Shown in pieces: positions 32,600 through 44,052 of a stretch of 64,000 bases of DNA (position 1 is its first letter; each line of letters starts with the position of its first letter). The notes beneath the pieces are model-generated. The model saw nothing but the letters and a program-made list of their open reading frames with translations. It had not been told where the DNA came from and made no database searches. The translations under genes and the position numbers were made by a program. This DNA is from Pyrobaculum ferrireducens (GTDB lineage Archaea > Thermoproteota > Thermoprotei > Thermoproteales > Thermoproteaceae): the NCBI RefSeq assembly GCF_000234805.1, contig NC_016645.1:1774391-1838390 (forward strand), read 5' to 3'.

Positions 32600-34377
32600 G
32601 TGGCAAAATTGAATACATCTCAGGCCCCGTTGTGAAGGCCGACTTACCTGGCGCCAGGCTTTACGAGCTTGTCTTCGTAGGCGAGATTAAGCTATTCGGC
32701 GAGGTTGTGAGAGTCCAGGGCGATAAGGCGTTTATACAGGTGTATGAGGATACAACAGGGCTGAAGCCGGGGGAGCCTGTGGAGAGGACTGGCGAGCCGC
32801 TCAGCGCGTGGCTCGGGCCAACTATAATTGGCAAGATTTACGACGGTGTACAGAGGCCTTTGAAAAACATCGAGGAGATCTCCAAAAATCCGTTCATAGC
32901 TAGGGGTATTGGTTACGACCAGGCGCCTCCCCTAGATCTGCGGGCCGAGTTCGACTTCAAGCCGTCGGTAAAGCCGGGTGAGGAGGTGCAACCTGGAGAT
33001 GTGCTGGGCTTCGTAAAGGAGACTGAGTTAATGACGCATTACATCCTCTACCCGCCGTTGCCTGACCACGTCCCTGGCGTGGTGGAGTGGGTGGCTGACG
33101 GGAAGTATAAAGTTGACGACGTGATCGCCAGGGTTAAGACAAAGCGAGGAGTTGTCGAGGTGAAGATGTGGCATAAGTGGCCTGTGAGGAGACCTAGGCC
33201 GTTCAGGGAGAAGCTCCCGCCGGTGGAGCCACTAATAACCGGCGTCCGCACAGTAGACACGATGTTCCCAATCGCCAAGGGCGGCACCGCCGCCGTGCCC
33301 GGCCCCTTCGGCTCTGGCAAGACCGTCATGATAAGAACCTTATCTATGTTTGCACAGAGCAGATTCATAATCCCGGTGCTGTGCGGCGAGAGGGGCAACG
33401 AGGCGGCAGACGCCCTGCAGGGTTTGTTAAAGCTGAAGGACCCCACCACCGGGAGGCCTCTGCTTGAGAGAACGACGATTATTGTTAATACTTCAAACAT
33501 GCCGGTGGCGGCTAGGGAGGCCTCGGTATATATGGGCACGACTCTCGGCGAGTATTTCCGGGACCAGGGCTACGACGTGTTGGTGCTAGCCGACTCCACG
33601 TCGCGCTGGGCCGAGGCGATGAGAGAGGTGGCTCTCCGCATAGGCGAGATGCCTTCTGAGGAGGGCTACCCGGCCTACCTCCCGACTAGGCTGGCGGAGT
33701 TCTACGAGAGGGCCGGGCGCGTCGTGCTGCTGGGCAACAGGGAGCGGGTGGGGTCGCTCACCATAGCCGCCTCAGTCAGCCCGCCTGGCGGAGACTTCAC
33801 CGAGCCGGTTACGTCAAATACCCTCCGCTTCATAGGGGCCTTCTGGCCGCTGTCGCCTAGGCTGGCCTACAGCCGCCACTACCCGGCTATTGACTGGCTA
33901 GTTGCCTTCTCTAGGTACGTGGACACCGTCGAGGTATGGTGGTCTAAGAACGTGGCGCCGGAGTGGAGAAGGATTAGGGACACACTGCAGTCTATTCTGG
34001 TCAAGGAGGCCGAGTTGCAAGAAATCGTGAGGATTCTCGGAACCGAGGCGTTGAGCGAGTACGAGAAGCATATCTTAAACGTGGCGTTTATGGTGAGGGA
34101 GGGCTTCCTAAAGCAAGACGCCTACAACCCAGTGGACACGCCCTCGGCGCCGATCAAGCAGTTCTTGTTGATGAAAGCTATCTACACCTACTACGAGGAA
34201 GGTCTTAAGGCCATTGAAGCCGGCGTTCCAGCCTCGGTATTGAGAGAACTAGAAACTGTCAAGAGACTACCAAGGCTCAGAATGGAAATTAATAACGATG
34301 TTGCAAAAGAAGAATTGACAAAGTTCATAGAGTCTCTTATTGCCGATATAAGGAAGGCCACAGGTAAAAAAGCATAG
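32596..34377 (+). CDS. atpA: A-type ATP synthase catalytic subunit A
   Basis: 593 residues. Catalytic subunit of the membrane ATP synthase. P-loop GPFGSGKT at residues 236-243, GERGNEAAD catalytic glutamate segment, and [14 protein letters not shown] with the family PPGGDxxEP motif. The insert domain of A-type catalytic subunits is present. Overlaps atpE by 4 bp (ATGA). Subunit B and the remaining subunits are not in the window. Confidence 0.95.
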   Translation: MSGKIEYISGPVVKADLPGARLYELVFVGEIKLFGEVVRVQGDKAFIQVYEDTTGLKPGEPVERTGEPLSAWLGPTIIGKIYDGVQRPLKNIEEISKNPFIARGIGYDQAPPLDLRAEFDFKPSVKPGEEVQPGDVLGFVKETELMTHYILYPPLPDHVPGVVEWVADGKYKVDDVIARVKTKRGVVEVKMWHKWPVRRPRPFREKLPPVEPLITGVRTVDTMFPIAKGGTAAVPGPFGSGKTVMIRTLSMFAQSRFIIPVLCGERGNEAADALQGLLKLKDPTTGRPLLERTTIIVNTSNMPVAAREASVYMGTTLGEYFRDQGYDVLVLADSTSRWAEAMREVALRIGEMPSEEGYPAYLPTRLAEFYERAGRVVLLGNRERVGSLTIAASVSPPGGDFTEPVTSNTLRFIGAFWPLSPRLAYSRHYPAIDWLVAFSRYVDTVEVWWSKNVAPEWRRIRDTLQSILVKEAELQEIVRILGTEALSEYEKHILNVAFMVREGFLKQDAYNPVDTPSAPIKQFLLMKAIYTYYEEGLKAIEAGVPASVLRELETVKRLPRLRMEINNDVAKEELTKFIESLIADIRKATGKKA

Positions 34378-34523
34378 TCGTAGCGACATTTCCCACTTAA
34401 TAGGGCACTTCTTCTATAGATGATCGGCGCATTGTTCATGTTTTTTGAGTGTGAGGGGAGTATAGGGCTTAATTAAGTCGTTGGCGCATTGAAATGTTTT
34501 TATACTTCTTGGCGTAGGACGGC
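34378..34523 (+). promoter_or_regulatory. Intergenic region upstream of rpoH with a direct repeat
   Basis: GGCGCATTG occurs at 34426-34434 and 34483-34491, each followed by an ATGTTTTT-like run, 57 bp apart. The TATA-like GTTTTTATA (34496-34504) is 24 bp before the GTG of rpoH. T-runs after the first copy may terminate the atp transcript. Confidence 0.4.
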
Positions 34524-34751
34524 GTGGGCAGGGTCACTCTAGGTGTCAAGGAGGTTGCTGTGGTTCCAAAAGAGGAGGCGAGGGAACTCTTGAGGAGGCT
34601 GAGGCTGAGGCCTTGGCAGCTCCCGTGGATTAGATCCAGCGACCCCTTGGCTCAGTTAGCTGGGGCTAAGCCGGGGGATGTGCTTAAGATTGTTAGGGAG
34701 TCGCCGACAGCTGGAGAGGCGGTGGCTTATCGCCTGGTGGTGCCGGGGTAA
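34524..34751 (+). CDS. rpoH: RNA polymerase subunit H (Rpo5)
   Basis: 75 residues, matching the compact archaeal homologue of the C-terminal domain of eukaryotic RPB5: [48 protein letters not shown]-type sequence with the LPWI..SDP and GDVLKI..SPTAGE motifs. GTG start. First gene of the RNA polymerase operon, as in most archaea. Confidence 0.92.
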   Translation: MGRVTLGVKEVAVVPKEEARELLRRLRLRPWQLPWIRSSDPLAQLAGAKPGDVLKIVRESPTAGEAVAYRLVVPG

Positions 34752-34756
34752 TTAAA

Positions 34757-34765
34757 CTTTTTATA
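34757..34765 (+). promoter_or_regulatory. TATA-like element of rpoB
   Basis: CTTTTTATA centred 25 bp before the ATG at 34786. Shows that rpoB can be transcribed independently of rpoH. Confidence 0.5.
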
Positions 34766-34785
34766 CTTCACTCTCTGGTGGGGCA

Positions 34786-37700
34786 ATGGTTGATCTCCTC
34801 CCGTTGCCTGTAGTTACCTCGCCCTCGGATGGGGGGTTCCCCACGAGGGATGATAGGTGGGTTTTGGTGGAGAGGTTTATTAAGGATAAGGGGCTGGCTA
34901 GCCACCAAATAAAGTCATTTAACGATTTTCTTGATAAGAAGTTGCCTCGAATTGTTGAGGATTTCAAAGTTGTAGAAACTGAGATTAAGGGACTTAAACT
35001 CGTGTTGGAGAGAATTGAGGTAGGGTGGCCTAGGATTAAGGAGAGTGACGGCTCCGAGTCGTTGATATACCCTATGGAGGCGCGGCTCCGCAACGCCACC
35101 TACTCAGCACCTCTGTACCTAACTGCGACTCTCTACGTCGACGACGAGCCATACGCCACTGAGACTTTTTACATCGGAGAGCTTCCCATTATGGTTAAGT
35201 CTAAGCGCTGTAACTTAACTAGGCTGAGGACTGGTGAATATGCGAAGAGATTCGAGGATCCGCAGGACTTCGGGGGGTACTTCATAATAAATGGCAGCGA
35301 GAGGGTGATAATATCGCAGGAGGACCTCGTCGCTGATAGGCCTATCTACGACAAGGGTGACAAGCCCTCGGTTAGGTATCTGGCCAAGACCATCTCCACC
35401 GGCATTGGGTATAGGAGCACCTTAACTGTGGAGTTCAGCCGAGATGGGGTGATCTACGCCACGCTCTCGGCGATGCCTGTCAAGATACCATTCCCCATAT
35501 ACATGAAGGCCCTTGGCCTTGAGACAGATGAGGAGGTTGTCAAGGCGGTGTCGGACGACCCTGAGATTCAGAAGGAGCTTCTCCCGTCGCTGATAGCGGC
35601 TAACCAGATAGCCATCACTAGAGAAGACGCCTTGGATTTCATCGGCGGTAAGGTGGCCGTGGGGCAGCCCAGGCCTGTGAGAGTTGAGCGTGCTCTGCAG
35701 TTGCTAGACAGGTACTTCCTGCCTCACCTCGGCACGACGGTGGCCGACGAGAAGAGACAACAGGAGATTAGGTTGAAGAAGGCGTTGATGCTTGGGCAGA
35801 TAGTAAAGGGGCTGGTGGAGCTACACCTGGGCAGGAGGAAGCCCGACGACAAGGACCACGTGGCCAACAAGAGGGTGCGTCTCGTCGGGGATTTGATGAC
35901 TCAGCTATTCCGCACCGTGTTTAAGCAGTTTCTCCAGGAGCTGAAGAGCCAGTTGGAGAAGTACTACGCCAGGGGGAGGATACCTCATATACAGACGGTG
36001 GTGAGGCCCGACATAATTACTGAGCGTGTTAGGCAGGCCCTCGCCACTGGGAACTGGGTCGGCGGCAAGACCGGCGTGTCGCAGATACTAGACCGCACGA
36101 ACTACCTATCGACGCTGAGTTATCTTAGGCGGGTTGTGTCGTCTCTCTCCAGGACTCAGCCCCACTTCGAGGCGCGTGATTTGCACCCAACCCAGTGGGG
36201 GAGGCTCTGCGCGGTGGAGACGCCGGAGGGTCAAAACGTCGGCCTTGTAAAGAACTTGGCACTCCTCGCAGAGATCACCACGGGCGTAGATGAGGGGGAG
36301 GTTGAGCAGATGCTGTACGGAATGGGCGTCGTCCCTATCTTAAAGGCAAGGGATGAGGGGGTAGCCGGCGCCGAGGTGTACCTAAACGGGAGGCTCATCG
36401 GCGTGCATCCCAACCCAGATGAGCTGGCCGCCGCAGTTAGGGGGCTTAGGAGGCAGGGCAAGATAAGCGACGAAATCAACATCGCCGTGTTGAACGGAGT
36501 TGTGTATGTGAACTCAGACGGGGGCCGCATCAGGAGGCCTCTTCTCGTGGTTGAAGATGGCAAATTGAAGCTAACCAAGGAGGTGGTTGAGAGAGTCAAG
36601 AGGGGTGACTTGACTTGGGACGACTTGGTGAAGACCGGCGTCGTGGAGTACCTAGATGCCGATGAGGAGGAGAATGCCCACATCGCGACGGATCCACACG
36701 TGGATCTGTCCAACTACACGCATGTTGAGATTATCCCCTCGTCTATACTCGGCGCAGTTGCCTCCATAATACCCTACCTTGAGCATAACCAATCTCCGCG
36801 TAATCAGTACGAGGCCGCCATGGCGAAGCAGTCGCTGGGTCTGCCGCAGTCCAACCTGCTCTACAAGCTAGACTCCCGTGGCCACATGTTGTACTACCCA
36901 GAGAGGCCGATAGTGACGACCCGCGGCTTGGAGCTCATCGGCTATTCCAAGAGACCGGCTGGCCAGAACGCCGTTGTGGCGTTGCTCACATACACAGGCT
37001 ACAACATCGAGGACGCCGTCATACTGAATAAGGCGTCGGTGGAGCGGGGCATGTTCCGCTCGGTGTTTTACAGGACCTACGAGACAGAGGAGCAGAAGTA
37101 CCCCGGGGGCGAGGAGGATAGAATTGAGATACCGGACAGCTCGGTGAAGGGGTATAGAGGACCCGAGGCGTACAGCCACCTAGACGAGGACGGCATCGCG
37201 CCGCCGGAGGTGTATGTGAGTAGTAACGAAGTTCTCATCGGCAAGACGTCCCCACCCAGGTTTTACACGACGCTGGAGGCCGAGCGTATTCTCAAGGAGC
37301 GGAGAGACGCCTCAGTCGCAGTTAGACGCGGCGAGAGGGGCATTGTGGACAGGGTGATTGTCACCGAGTCTCCGGAGGGCAATAAGCTGGTCAAGGTGCG
37401 GCTGAGGGAGTTAAGGATCCCCGAGCTTGGGGATAAATTTGCCTCCCGCCACGGGCAGAAAGGCGTCTTGGGAATGTTGCTGAGACATGAAGACATGCCG
37501 TTTACAGAAGACGGCATAGTTCCCGACATTATTGTCAACCCACATGCTCTGCCTTCGCGCATGACTGTGGCGCAACTACTGGAGAGCATGGCTGGCAAGG
37601 TAGGCGCCTCCACGGGGCATCTCGTAGACGCCACCCCCTTCGAGGGGGTGAAGGAGGAGGACCTGAGAAAGTTGTTGCTGAAGCTAGGCTACAAGTGGGA

Positions 37701-38169
37701 TGGCAAGGAGGTTATGTACAGCGGCATAACTGGCGAGAGGCTGGTGGCCGACATCTTTATCGGAGTTGTTTACTACCAGAAGCTCCACCACATGGTTGCC
37801 GACAAGATACACGCAAGGGCGAGGGGCCCCGTGCAGATCTTGACGAGGCAACCCACCGAGGGGAGGGCCCGCGAGGGCGGCCTCAGGCTGGGCGAGATGG
37901 AGCGCGACGTCCTCATAGCACACGGCGCCTCTGCCCTTCTGTACGAGAGGCTCGTCGAGTCGAGCGACAAGTACGTAATGTATGTATGCGAACTCTGCGG
38001 CCTCCCGGCGTATCTAGACGCCAAGTCTAACAAGCCTAGATGTCCAATACATGGCGACGCCGGCCAGTTCGCCAAGGTGGTGGTGCCATACGCATTTAAA
38101 TTGTTGCTACAAGAGTTGATAGCCCTTGGCATATATCCAAAAATTGAGCTTTCCGAAGTCTTGGATTAA
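34786..38169 (+). CDS. rpoB: RNA polymerase subunit B (Rpo2), unsplit
   Basis: 1127 residues. Second-largest core subunit in one piece, unlike the split B'/B'' of many euryarchaea. Visible signatures include HPTQWGRLCAVETPEGQNVGLVKNLAL, LAYTGYNIEDAVI-type loop (LLTYTGYNIEDAVILNKASVERG), GDKFASRHGQKGV with the catalytic-region lysine, and a C-terminal zinc site CELCG...RCPIHGD. Only about 30 bp separate it from rpoA1. Confidence 0.97.
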   Translation: MVDLLPLPVVTSPSDGGFPTRDDRWVLVERFIKDKGLASHQIKSFNDFLDKKLPRIVEDFKVVETEIKGLKLVLERIEVGWPRIKESDGSESLIYPMEARLRNATYSAPLYLTATLYVDDEPYATETFYIGELPIMVKSKRCNLTRLRTGEYAKRFEDPQDFGGYFIINGSERVIISQEDLVADRPIYDKGDKPSVRYLAKTISTGIGYRSTLTVEFSRDGVIYATLSAMPVKIPFPIYMKALGLETDEEVVKAVSDDPEIQKELLPSLIAANQIAITREDALDFIGGKVAVGQPRPVRVERALQLLDRYFLPHLGTTVADEKRQQEIRLKKALMLGQIVKGLVELHLGRRKPDDKDHVANKRVRLVGDLMTQLFRTVFKQFLQELKSQLEKYYARGRIPHIQTVVRPDIITERVRQALATGNWVGGKTGVSQILDRTNYLSTLSYLRRVVSSLSRTQPHFEARDLHPTQWGRLCAVETPEGQNVGLVKNLALLAEITTGVDEGEVEQMLYGMGVVPILKARDEGVAGAEVYLNGRLIGVHPNPDELAAAVRGLRRQGKISDEINIAVLNGVVYVNSDGGRIRRPLLVVEDGKLKLTKEVVERVKRGDLTWDDLVKTGVVEYLDADEEENAHIATDPHVDLSNYTHVEIIPSSILGAVASIIPYLEHNQSPRNQYEAAMAKQSLGLPQSNLLYKLDSRGHMLYYPERPIVTTRGLELIGYSKRPAGQNAVVALLTYTGYNIEDAVILNKASVERGMFRSVFYRTYETEEQKYPGGEEDRIEIPDSSVKGYRGPEAYSHLDEDGIAPPEVYVSSNEVLIGKTSPPRFYTTLEAERILKERRDASVAVRRGERGIVDRVIVTESPEGNKLVKVRLRELRIPELGDKFASRHGQKGVLGMLLRHEDMPFTEDGIVPDIIVNPHALPSRMTVAQLLESMAGKVGASTGHLVDATPFEGVKEEDLRKLLLKLGYKWDGKEVMYSGITGERLVADIFIGVVYYQKLHHMVADKIHARARGPVQILTRQPTEGRAREGGLRLGEMERDVLIAHGASALLYERLVESSDKYVMYVCELCGLPAYLDAKSNKPRCPIHGDAGQFAKVVVPYAFKLLLQELIALGIYPKIELSEVLD

Positions 38170-38170
38170 A

Positions 38171-38179
38171 TTTTTTATA
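38171..38179 (+). promoter_or_regulatory. TATA-like element of rpoA1
   Basis: TTTTTTATA centred 24 bp before the GTG at 38199. Confidence 0.45.
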
Positions 38180-38198
38180 CTGAACTATATTAGACGCC

Positions 38199-40853
38199 GT
38201 GTCGTTAAGAGAGGAGTTTGATACTATACCTAGAAAGGTAATTAAGTCTATCAAGTTCGGCGTCCTCAGCCCGGAGATTATTAGGAAATACTCAGTGATG
38301 GAGGTCACGACTTCTGAAGTATATGACGAGGGTGGCCTGCCGGTGCGTGGGGGGATTGCCGACAGGCGGCTTGGGGTGGCTGAGCCGGGGGCGCGGTGCG
38401 AGACATGTGGACAAACACACGACGTATGTCCTGGGCATTTCGGCCATATTGAATTAGTCAAGCCTGTGGTGCATGTGGGGTTCGCCCGCGTTATCTACGA
38501 CATTCTGCGAACCACCTGCCCCAACTGCGGGCGTATAATGCTTAAGGATGAGGAGATAGAGAGGTACAGAGAGAGGCTTACTAAGCTTAAGAAGAGGTGG
38601 AGGCTACTTGCGCAAAACCTACACGAGAAGATTAGGAAGAAGGCCGCCGAGCGTGTGACGTGCCCCCACTGCGGCTACAAGAAGAACAAGATAAGGTTCG
38701 AGCGGCCGTATTACTTCTACGAGGAGACTGAAGACGGCGCCTTGGTGAAGCTTGACCCCGAGATTTTGAGGGAGAGGCTGGCCAAAGTGCCCGGAGAGGA
38801 CTTGGAGCTCCTCGGCATAAACTCCTCTGTGGCGAGGCCGGAGTGGGCAGTTTTGAAAGTTCTGCCCGTCCCGCCTCCACATGTGAGACCGTCTATACAG
38901 CTTGAGACTGGTATTAGGTCTGAGGACGACTTGACGCACAAGCTCGTTGATATCATTAGGATGAATGAGAAGTTGAAGATTGCCATTGAGACGGGCGCTC
39001 CTACTAACGTAGTTGACAACTTGTGGGATTTGTTGCAGTACCACGTAGCTACTTATTTCGACAACGAGCTACCGGGCATCCCCGTGGCTAAGCACAGAGG
39101 CGGGAGGCCCCTCAAGGGGATTGCACAGAGGCTAAAGGGGAAGGAGGGGAGGTTCAGAGGCTCGCTCTCCGGCAAGCGTGTGAACTACTCGGCACGCACC
39201 GTGATAAGCCCAGATCCGCATATAGGCATAAACGAGGTAGGGGTGCCCTATGACATAGCTAAGGTGTTGACCGTGCCGGAGAGGGTAACTGCGTGGAATG
39301 TAGACGTCTTGAGAGAGTACGTCATTAGAGGACCTGAGACTTGGCCAGGTGCTAACTATGTCATTACGCCAGAGGGCCGGAGGATCGACTTGCGCTACGT
39401 CAAGGACAAGAAGACACTCGCCGAGAGGCTATCCCCCGGCTGGATCGTGGAGAGGCACTTGATAGATGGCGACATTGTGCTTTTCAACCGTCAGCCGAGT
39501 CTACACAGAGTTTCAATAATGGGCCACCTAGTCAAGGTGTTGCCCGGCCGGACTTTTAGGCTCCACCTGGCTGTCTGCCCGCCGTATAACGCCGACTTCG
39601 ACGGAGACGAGATGAATCTACACGTGCCGCAGACAGAGGAGGCTAGGGCTGAGGCTAGGACGTTGATGTTGGTAGAGAGACATATTATCACCCCACGCTA
39701 CGGAGGCGCCATAATTGGCGCAAGACAAGACTACATCATAGGGGCCTACCTGCTGTCGCTTAAAACTACCTTCTTAACCAAGAAGGAGGTCGCCTTCTTG
39801 CTGGGGGCCGGCAAATCGGGTGAGGACCCGCCGGAGCCCGCGATTCTACACCCGGTGGAGCTGTGGACTGGGAAGCAGATAATTTCCCACTTTCTTCCAA
39901 GGGATCTCAACTGGGTGCAACCCACGGCATTTAAGTCCAGGTGCCAAGACGCCTATACCTGCCCCACTGACGAGTGGATTATAATTATCAACGGCAACAT
40001 GGTGAAGGGCGTGCTTGACAAGAAGTCGATCGGCGCGGAGCAGGTAGATTCGCTCTGGCATAGAATCGCCCGGGACTACCCGCCCGAGGTGGCCAGGAGG
40101 TGGCTAGACTCCTCGTTGCGGCTCTTCCTGAGGTATCTAGACCTGCGGGGCTTCACCTTCGGCATGGATTCCATATATATACCGCCTGAGGCTTATGAAG
40201 AGATTGACAAGATAGTGGAGGAGAGCTTAAAGAAGGTCGAGAGTCTTATCGGTGATTTTAGAAGCGGGCGGCTGGAGGCGATGCCTGGGTTCACCGTGGA
40301 GGAGACATTTGAAAACAAGGTGACTGAGATACTGTCAAGAGTTCGCGAAGACGCCGCTGTTGTGGTTGAGAAGAATATTGATAAAAACTCTGAGGGCTAC
40401 CTAATGGCGAAGACGGGGGCGAGGGGGAGCATCGTAAATATAGTACAGATGGTGGCTACATTGGGACAGCAGACGATAAGAGGTGAGAGAATTAGGCGCG
40501 GCTTTAGGACTAGGACTCTACCCCACTTTCCCGTAGGAGACATAGGTGCGTTTTCCGGCGGCTTTGTGAGGAGCTGTTTTAGATGCGGCCTTACGCCGGT
40601 TGAGTACTTCTTCCACGCCGCCGCTGGGAGAGACGGGTTGATAGATACGGCTGTGCGTACGGCGCAGTCAGGTTATATGCAGAGGCGCCTCATAAACGCG
40701 CTTCAAGACGTCTATGTAGCCTACGACGGCACCGTCAGATTCGGCGGTGCCATGCTTCTCCAACTGCTGTACGGCGAAGATGGCGTGGATGTTAGCCGCT
40801 CGGACCACGGCAGGGTTACCGATATAAAGTCGCTTAAGATGTCGATAAGATGA
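38199..40853 (+). CDS. rpoA1: RNA polymerase subunit A' (Rpo1N)
   Basis: 884 residues. N-terminal part of the largest subunit. The metal-binding NADFDGD motif is at residues 464-470. Zinc site 1 is [17 protein letters not shown] (67-83), site 2 the CPNCG...CPHCG pair. The bridge-helix region is in the second half ([47 protein letters not shown]). Overlaps rpoA2 by 4 bp (ATGA). GTG start. Confidence 0.97.
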   Translation: MSLREEFDTIPRKVIKSIKFGVLSPEIIRKYSVMEVTTSEVYDEGGLPVRGGIADRRLGVAEPGARCETCGQTHDVCPGHFGHIELVKPVVHVGFARVIYDILRTTCPNCGRIMLKDEEIERYRERLTKLKKRWRLLAQNLHEKIRKKAAERVTCPHCGYKKNKIRFERPYYFYEETEDGALVKLDPEILRERLAKVPGEDLELLGINSSVARPEWAVLKVLPVPPPHVRPSIQLETGIRSEDDLTHKLVDIIRMNEKLKIAIETGAPTNVVDNLWDLLQYHVATYFDNELPGIPVAKHRGGRPLKGIAQRLKGKEGRFRGSLSGKRVNYSARTVISPDPHIGINEVGVPYDIAKVLTVPERVTAWNVDVLREYVIRGPETWPGANYVITPEGRRIDLRYVKDKKTLAERLSPGWIVERHLIDGDIVLFNRQPSLHRVSIMGHLVKVLPGRTFRLHLAVCPPYNADFDGDEMNLHVPQTEEARAEARTLMLVERHIITPRYGGAIIGARQDYIIGAYLLSLKTTFLTKKEVAFLLGAGKSGEDPPEPAILHPVELWTGKQIISHFLPRDLNWVQPTAFKSRCQDAYTCPTDEWIIIINGNMVKGVLDKKSIGAEQVDSLWHRIARDYPPEVARRWLDSSLRLFLRYLDLRGFTFGMDSIYIPPEAYEEIDKIVEESLKKVESLIGDFRSGRLEAMPGFTVEETFENKVTEILSRVREDAAVVVEKNIDKNSEGYLMAKTGARGSIVNIVQMVATLGQQTIRGERIRRGFRTRTLPHFPVGDIGAFSGGFVRSCFRCGLTPVEYFFHAAAGRDGLIDTAVRTAQSGYMQRRLINALQDVYVAYDGTVRFGGAMLLQLLYGEDGVDVSRSDHGRVTDIKSLKMSIR

Positions 40854-41989
40854 TGTCGAAACAAGAACTGTTAGCCAGGATCTCGCTGGTTTTGCCGCAG
40901 CCGCTGTATAAAGAAGTGGAGAACGCAGTGAAGGATCTAGATGATGAAAAAGCCCTGCGGCTAATATACCGAGTCTTGAAGTTGTACGCCACGTCGCTAG
41001 TGGACCCAGGGGAGGCTATTGGTATAGTTACGGCGCAGTCCATAGGGGAGCCGGGCACGCAGATGATCCTCCGCTCTTTCCACTACGCGGGGCTTAGGGA
41101 GTTCTCCATGGCCAGGGGTCTGCCGAGGCTTATAGAGGTGGTGGACGCCAGGCGGAACCCCTCCACTCCGCTGATGTACATCTACCTAAAGCCGCCGCAT
41201 AACAAGAGTAGGGAGGCCGCCGAGGATGTGGCGAAAAAGATCCAGCAGGTGACGCTTGAGATGCTGGCTAAAGAGGTCGACGTGGATTACGTCGCCGGCG
41301 CCATAACGATAGTGCTGGACCAGGACCAGCTGAGGTACCGGGGGCTCAGCGTGAAGGACGTGGAGAAGATCGTAACCAAGGCGAGGGGGAAGGACGTCTC
41401 TATATCCATGCGCGGGCACACAATCACCGTGTCTCTCACCACGCCCGACATCCTCAAGATGAGAAAGATTAGGGACAAGGTCCTTCAGACGAAGATATCA
41501 GGCATCAAGGGAGTGAGGAAGGTGGTGTTGCAGTACGACTCCAAAAACGACGAGTGGTATATAGTCACAGAGGGGACGAATTTAGAGGCCGTGCTTCAGC
41601 TGGAGGAGGTCGACCCGACTAGGACATACAGCAACGATCTCCACGAGGTTGAAGAGGTATTGGGGATAGAGGCCACGAGGGCCCTGGTGGCGCAGGAGAT
41701 TAAGCGTGTGTTGGAGGAGCAGGGCCTGGACGTAGATATTAGACATATGTACATGGTGGCTGACGCCATGACTTGGTCGGGTAGGCTGAGGCCTATAGGG
41801 CGCCACGGCGTCGTGGGCGCCAAGGAGTCGCCGCTTGCCCGCGCTGCTTTTGAGGTGACGGTGAAGACTCTCATAGAGGCGTCTGTGAGGGGCGAGGAGG
41901 AGCAGTTCAAAGGCGTTGTGGAGAGCATAATAGCTGGCAAATACGTCCCAATAGGCACAGGCATTGTCCGCCTCTTGATGCAGTTCTAG
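40850..41989 (+). CDS. rpoA2: RNA polymerase subunit A'' (Rpo1C)
   Basis: 379 residues. C-terminal part of the largest subunit. [28 protein letters not shown] is the trigger-loop region and [22 protein letters not shown] follows; [22 protein letters not shown] completes the catalytic half. Translationally coupled to rpoA1. Confidence 0.96.
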   Translation: MMSKQELLARISLVLPQPLYKEVENAVKDLDDEKALRLIYRVLKLYATSLVDPGEAIGIVTAQSIGEPGTQMILRSFHYAGLREFSMARGLPRLIEVVDARRNPSTPLMYIYLKPPHNKSREAAEDVAKKIQQVTLEMLAKEVDVDYVAGAITIVLDQDQLRYRGLSVKDVEKIVTKARGKDVSISMRGHTITVSLTTPDILKMRKIRDKVLQTKISGIKGVRKVVLQYDSKNDEWYIVTEGTNLEAVLQLEEVDPTRTYSNDLHEVEEVLGIEATRALVAQEIKRVLEEQGLDVDIRHMYMVADAMTWSGRLRPIGRHGVVGAKESPLARAAFEVTVKTLIEASVRGEEEQFKGVVESIIAGKYVPIGTGIVRLLMQF

Positions 41990-42000
41990 GTGCATAAATC

Positions 42001-42009
42001 TTTTTAAAG
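42001..42009 (+). promoter_or_regulatory. TATA-like element of the L30e-NusA-S12 segment
   Basis: TTTTTAAAG centred 25 bp before the GTG at 42030; a T-run immediately after may also terminate the rpo transcript. Confidence 0.45.
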
Positions 42010-42029
42010 CTTTTTTTCACCTGAGCAAC

Positions 42030-42335
42030 GTGATTGACATAGGTAGAGAGCTCCAAGTAGCGATTAACACCGGCAAGATAGTTATGGGGTTTGAGGAAAC
42101 TAAGAGGGCAATACTGGCAGGCACCCCCAGGCTGGTTATACTGGCGGCCAACGCGCCTAAGTGGGCGAAGGAGGATATAGAGTACTACGCTAAGCTGGCC
42201 GGCGTGCCGATTTTTGTTTTTCCGGGATCCAGCATTGAGCTCGGCGCTGTTGCTAAAAGGCCGCACAAGATTATGGCCCTGGCCGTTATAGACCCCGGCC
42301 AGAGCGAGATTTTGAAATTAGCTGAACATGCCTGA
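42030..42335 (+). CDS. rpl30e: Ribosomal protein L30e (eL30)
   Basis: 101 residues. L7Ae-family fold protein of the large subunit; [27 protein letters not shown] and [10 protein letters not shown] are family segments. GTG start. Overlaps the NusA-like gene by 8 bp. Confidence 0.92.
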   Translation: MIDIGRELQVAINTGKIVMGFEETKRAILAGTPRLVILAANAPKWAKEDIEYYAKLAGVPIFVFPGSSIELGAVAKRPHKIMALAVIDPGQSEILKLAEHA

Positions 42336-42762
42336 CATTAGGCTCACAGAGGAGGAGATTAGGTACGCCACTCTTTTTGAAAGCATTACCGGGGTTACGC
42401 CTATCGACGTCGTCATCGACCCCGAGTATTCGAGGATTATCTATGTTGTTCAGAAAAACCAGGCGGCCATCGCCGTGGGGAGGGGTGGGTCAAACGTCAA
42501 GATGCTGAGGCAGATTGTGGGCAAAGATGTGGAAATTGTAGAGAGCGGCGACTCGCCCGAAGAGTTGATAAAAAACAGTCTCTACCCCGCCAAGGTAATT
42601 ATGGTAAAGGTGACAAAGGCCCCCTCTGGGGCGAAGGTGGCTATTACAACCGTCGCCCCAGAGGACAAGGGCGTGGCAATTGGTAAAAACGGCCGTAACA
42701 TTGCAAGGGCTAAGTTGCTGGCGAGGCGTTACTACGACATTGAGAAGATAATTCTGGCGTAG
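42328..42762 (+). CDS. nusA: NusA-like KH-domain transcription factor
   Basis: 144 residues with two KH domains: [21 protein letters not shown] (first, GxxG loop) and [17 protein letters not shown] (second). Archaeal NusA lacks the S1 and N-terminal domains of bacterial NusA and probably binds nascent RNA. Position between L30e and S12 in the polymerase operon is conserved in archaea. Confidence 0.92.
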   Translation: MPDIRLTEEEIRYATLFESITGVTPIDVVIDPEYSRIIYVVQKNQAAIAVGRGGSNVKMLRQIVGKDVEIVESGDSPEELIKNSLYPAKVIMVKVTKAPSGAKVAITTVAPEDKGVAIGKNGRNIARAKLLARRYYDIEKIILA

Positions 42763-42801
42763 GCGTTGTAAAATTTATTAACCGACTGTTGCCACAGGTG
42801 C

Positions 42802-43245
42802 GTGCCTGGTAAAAAATCGCCGTATGGGCTATTTGCAGGTGGAAAGTTGAAAAGAAAGAGGCAGAAATTTAAGTGGAACGACGTGACTTACAAGCGTAAG
42901 ATGTTAGGTCTTGTTGAGAAGTACGACCCTCTCGAGGGCGCCCCCATGGCGCGAGGTATAGTCCTTGAGAAGGTGGGCGTCGAGGCTAGGAAGCCCAACG
43001 CCGCCGTTCGTAAATGTGTGAGAGTCCAGCTGGTGAAGAACGGCAAGGTTGTGACCGCCTTCGTGCCGCTGGACGGTAGCCTAAACTATATAAACGAGCA
43101 CGACGAGGTGGTAATTGAGCGCATCGGCGGCCCCGAGGGGAGGTCGCTCGGTGACATACCAGGTGTTAGGTTTAAAGTAATTAAGGTCAACGGCGTCTCG
43201 CTCTGGGCTATCTGGCGCGGCAAGAAGCAGAAACCGACTAGGTAA
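42802..43245 (+). CDS. rps12: Ribosomal protein S12 (uS12)
   Basis: 147 residues. Decoding-centre protein. [29 protein letters not shown] is the conserved core. GTG start with a TATA-like AATTTATTA 25 bp upstream. Its stop overlaps the rpoD start (TAATG). S7, usual next gene, is missing here. Confidence 0.95.
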   Translation: MPGKKSPYGLFAGGKLKRKRQKFKWNDVTYKRKMLGLVEKYDPLEGAPMARGIVLEKVGVEARKPNAAVRKCVRVQLVKNGKVVTAFVPLDGSLNYINEHDEVVIERIGGPEGRSLGDIPGVRFKVIKVNGVSLWAIWRGKKQKPTR

Positions 43246-44027
43246 TGCCCCAGGCGCGGGTTGTTGAGAAATCCGGACTTTTCCTAAAGGCCGTAGTGGA
43301 GGGGGTGCCCCCCACTCTCATCAACTCGCTTAGAAGGGTAATTATCTCCGAGCTACCCGTCATGGCGATAGATTCCGTCGTTGTGGTAAACAACACCTCT
43401 GTCATGTACGACGAGATGTTGGCGCACAGACTCGGTCTAATCCCCTTGACGACGCCGCTTAGCGCCCTTCCGCCGATAGAGGATTGCGTCTCCGGCCTCG
43501 CCGATCCGTCTGAGTGCAGCGCCAGGCTGACCTTGCAGGTAACGGCAGACGGGGACTTAACCGTCTATTCTGGAGATCTCGTCTCTGAGAGGCCGGACGT
43601 CGCACCCGTGTATAAAGACATTCCGATAGTAAAACTAGTCAAGGGGCAGAGCATAGTATTGGAGGCATATGCAAAGCTGGGTGTCGCGAGGGATCACGCC
43701 AAGTGGCAAGCGGCATTGGCCAGCTATTACTACTACCCCCGTGTAGAGGTGAGAAATGAGGAGTGTAGAGAGAGGTGTAGAGAGATCTGCGCCAAGCTTG
43801 AGGATCCAATTGAGTGCACGTTTAATAAGGCGTGGACGTGTAAAAATTTGTGTAAAGACGGGCTGGAGGTCACGTGGGAGAGGAATAAGTACGTCTTCTG
43901 GATAGAGTCTTATGGTAATTACGATGTGGAGACCGCACTGAGGGAGGCATTTAGAATTTTAAAGAAGAAGTTCGCCTTTTTTGCCGAGGAGCTTTCCCGC
44001 AAGGCATCTGTCCTGGAGAAACTTTAA
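43245..44027 (+). CDS. rpoD: RNA polymerase subunit D (Rpo3)
   Basis: 260 residues. Assembly platform of the polymerase, homologous to bacterial alpha and eukaryotic RPB3. VPPTLINSLRRVIISELPVMAIDSVVVVNNTSVMYDEMLAHRLGLIPL is the alpha motif. The middle has six cysteines in about 30 residues (CRERCREIC...CTFNKAWTCKNLC), the ferredoxin-like insert that holds one or two Fe-S clusters in many archaeal D subunits. TAATG coupling to S12. Confidence 0.93.
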   Translation: MPQARVVEKSGLFLKAVVEGVPPTLINSLRRVIISELPVMAIDSVVVVNNTSVMYDEMLAHRLGLIPLTTPLSALPPIEDCVSGLADPSECSARLTLQVTADGDLTVYSGDLVSERPDVAPVYKDIPIVKLVKGQSIVLEAYAKLGVARDHAKWQAALASYYYYPRVEVRNEECRERCREICAKLEDPIECTFNKAWTCKNLCKDGLEVTWERNKYVFWIESYGNYDVETALREAFRILKKKFAFFAEELSRKASVLEKL

Positions 44028-44030
44028 ATA
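44022..44030 (+). promoter_or_regulatory. TATA-like element of the L18e segment
   Basis: CTTTAAATA 27 bp before the ATG at 44053, overlapping the end of rpoD. Confidence 0.45.
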
Positions 44031-44052
44031 CTGATTAACTCGGGGTGACGGT

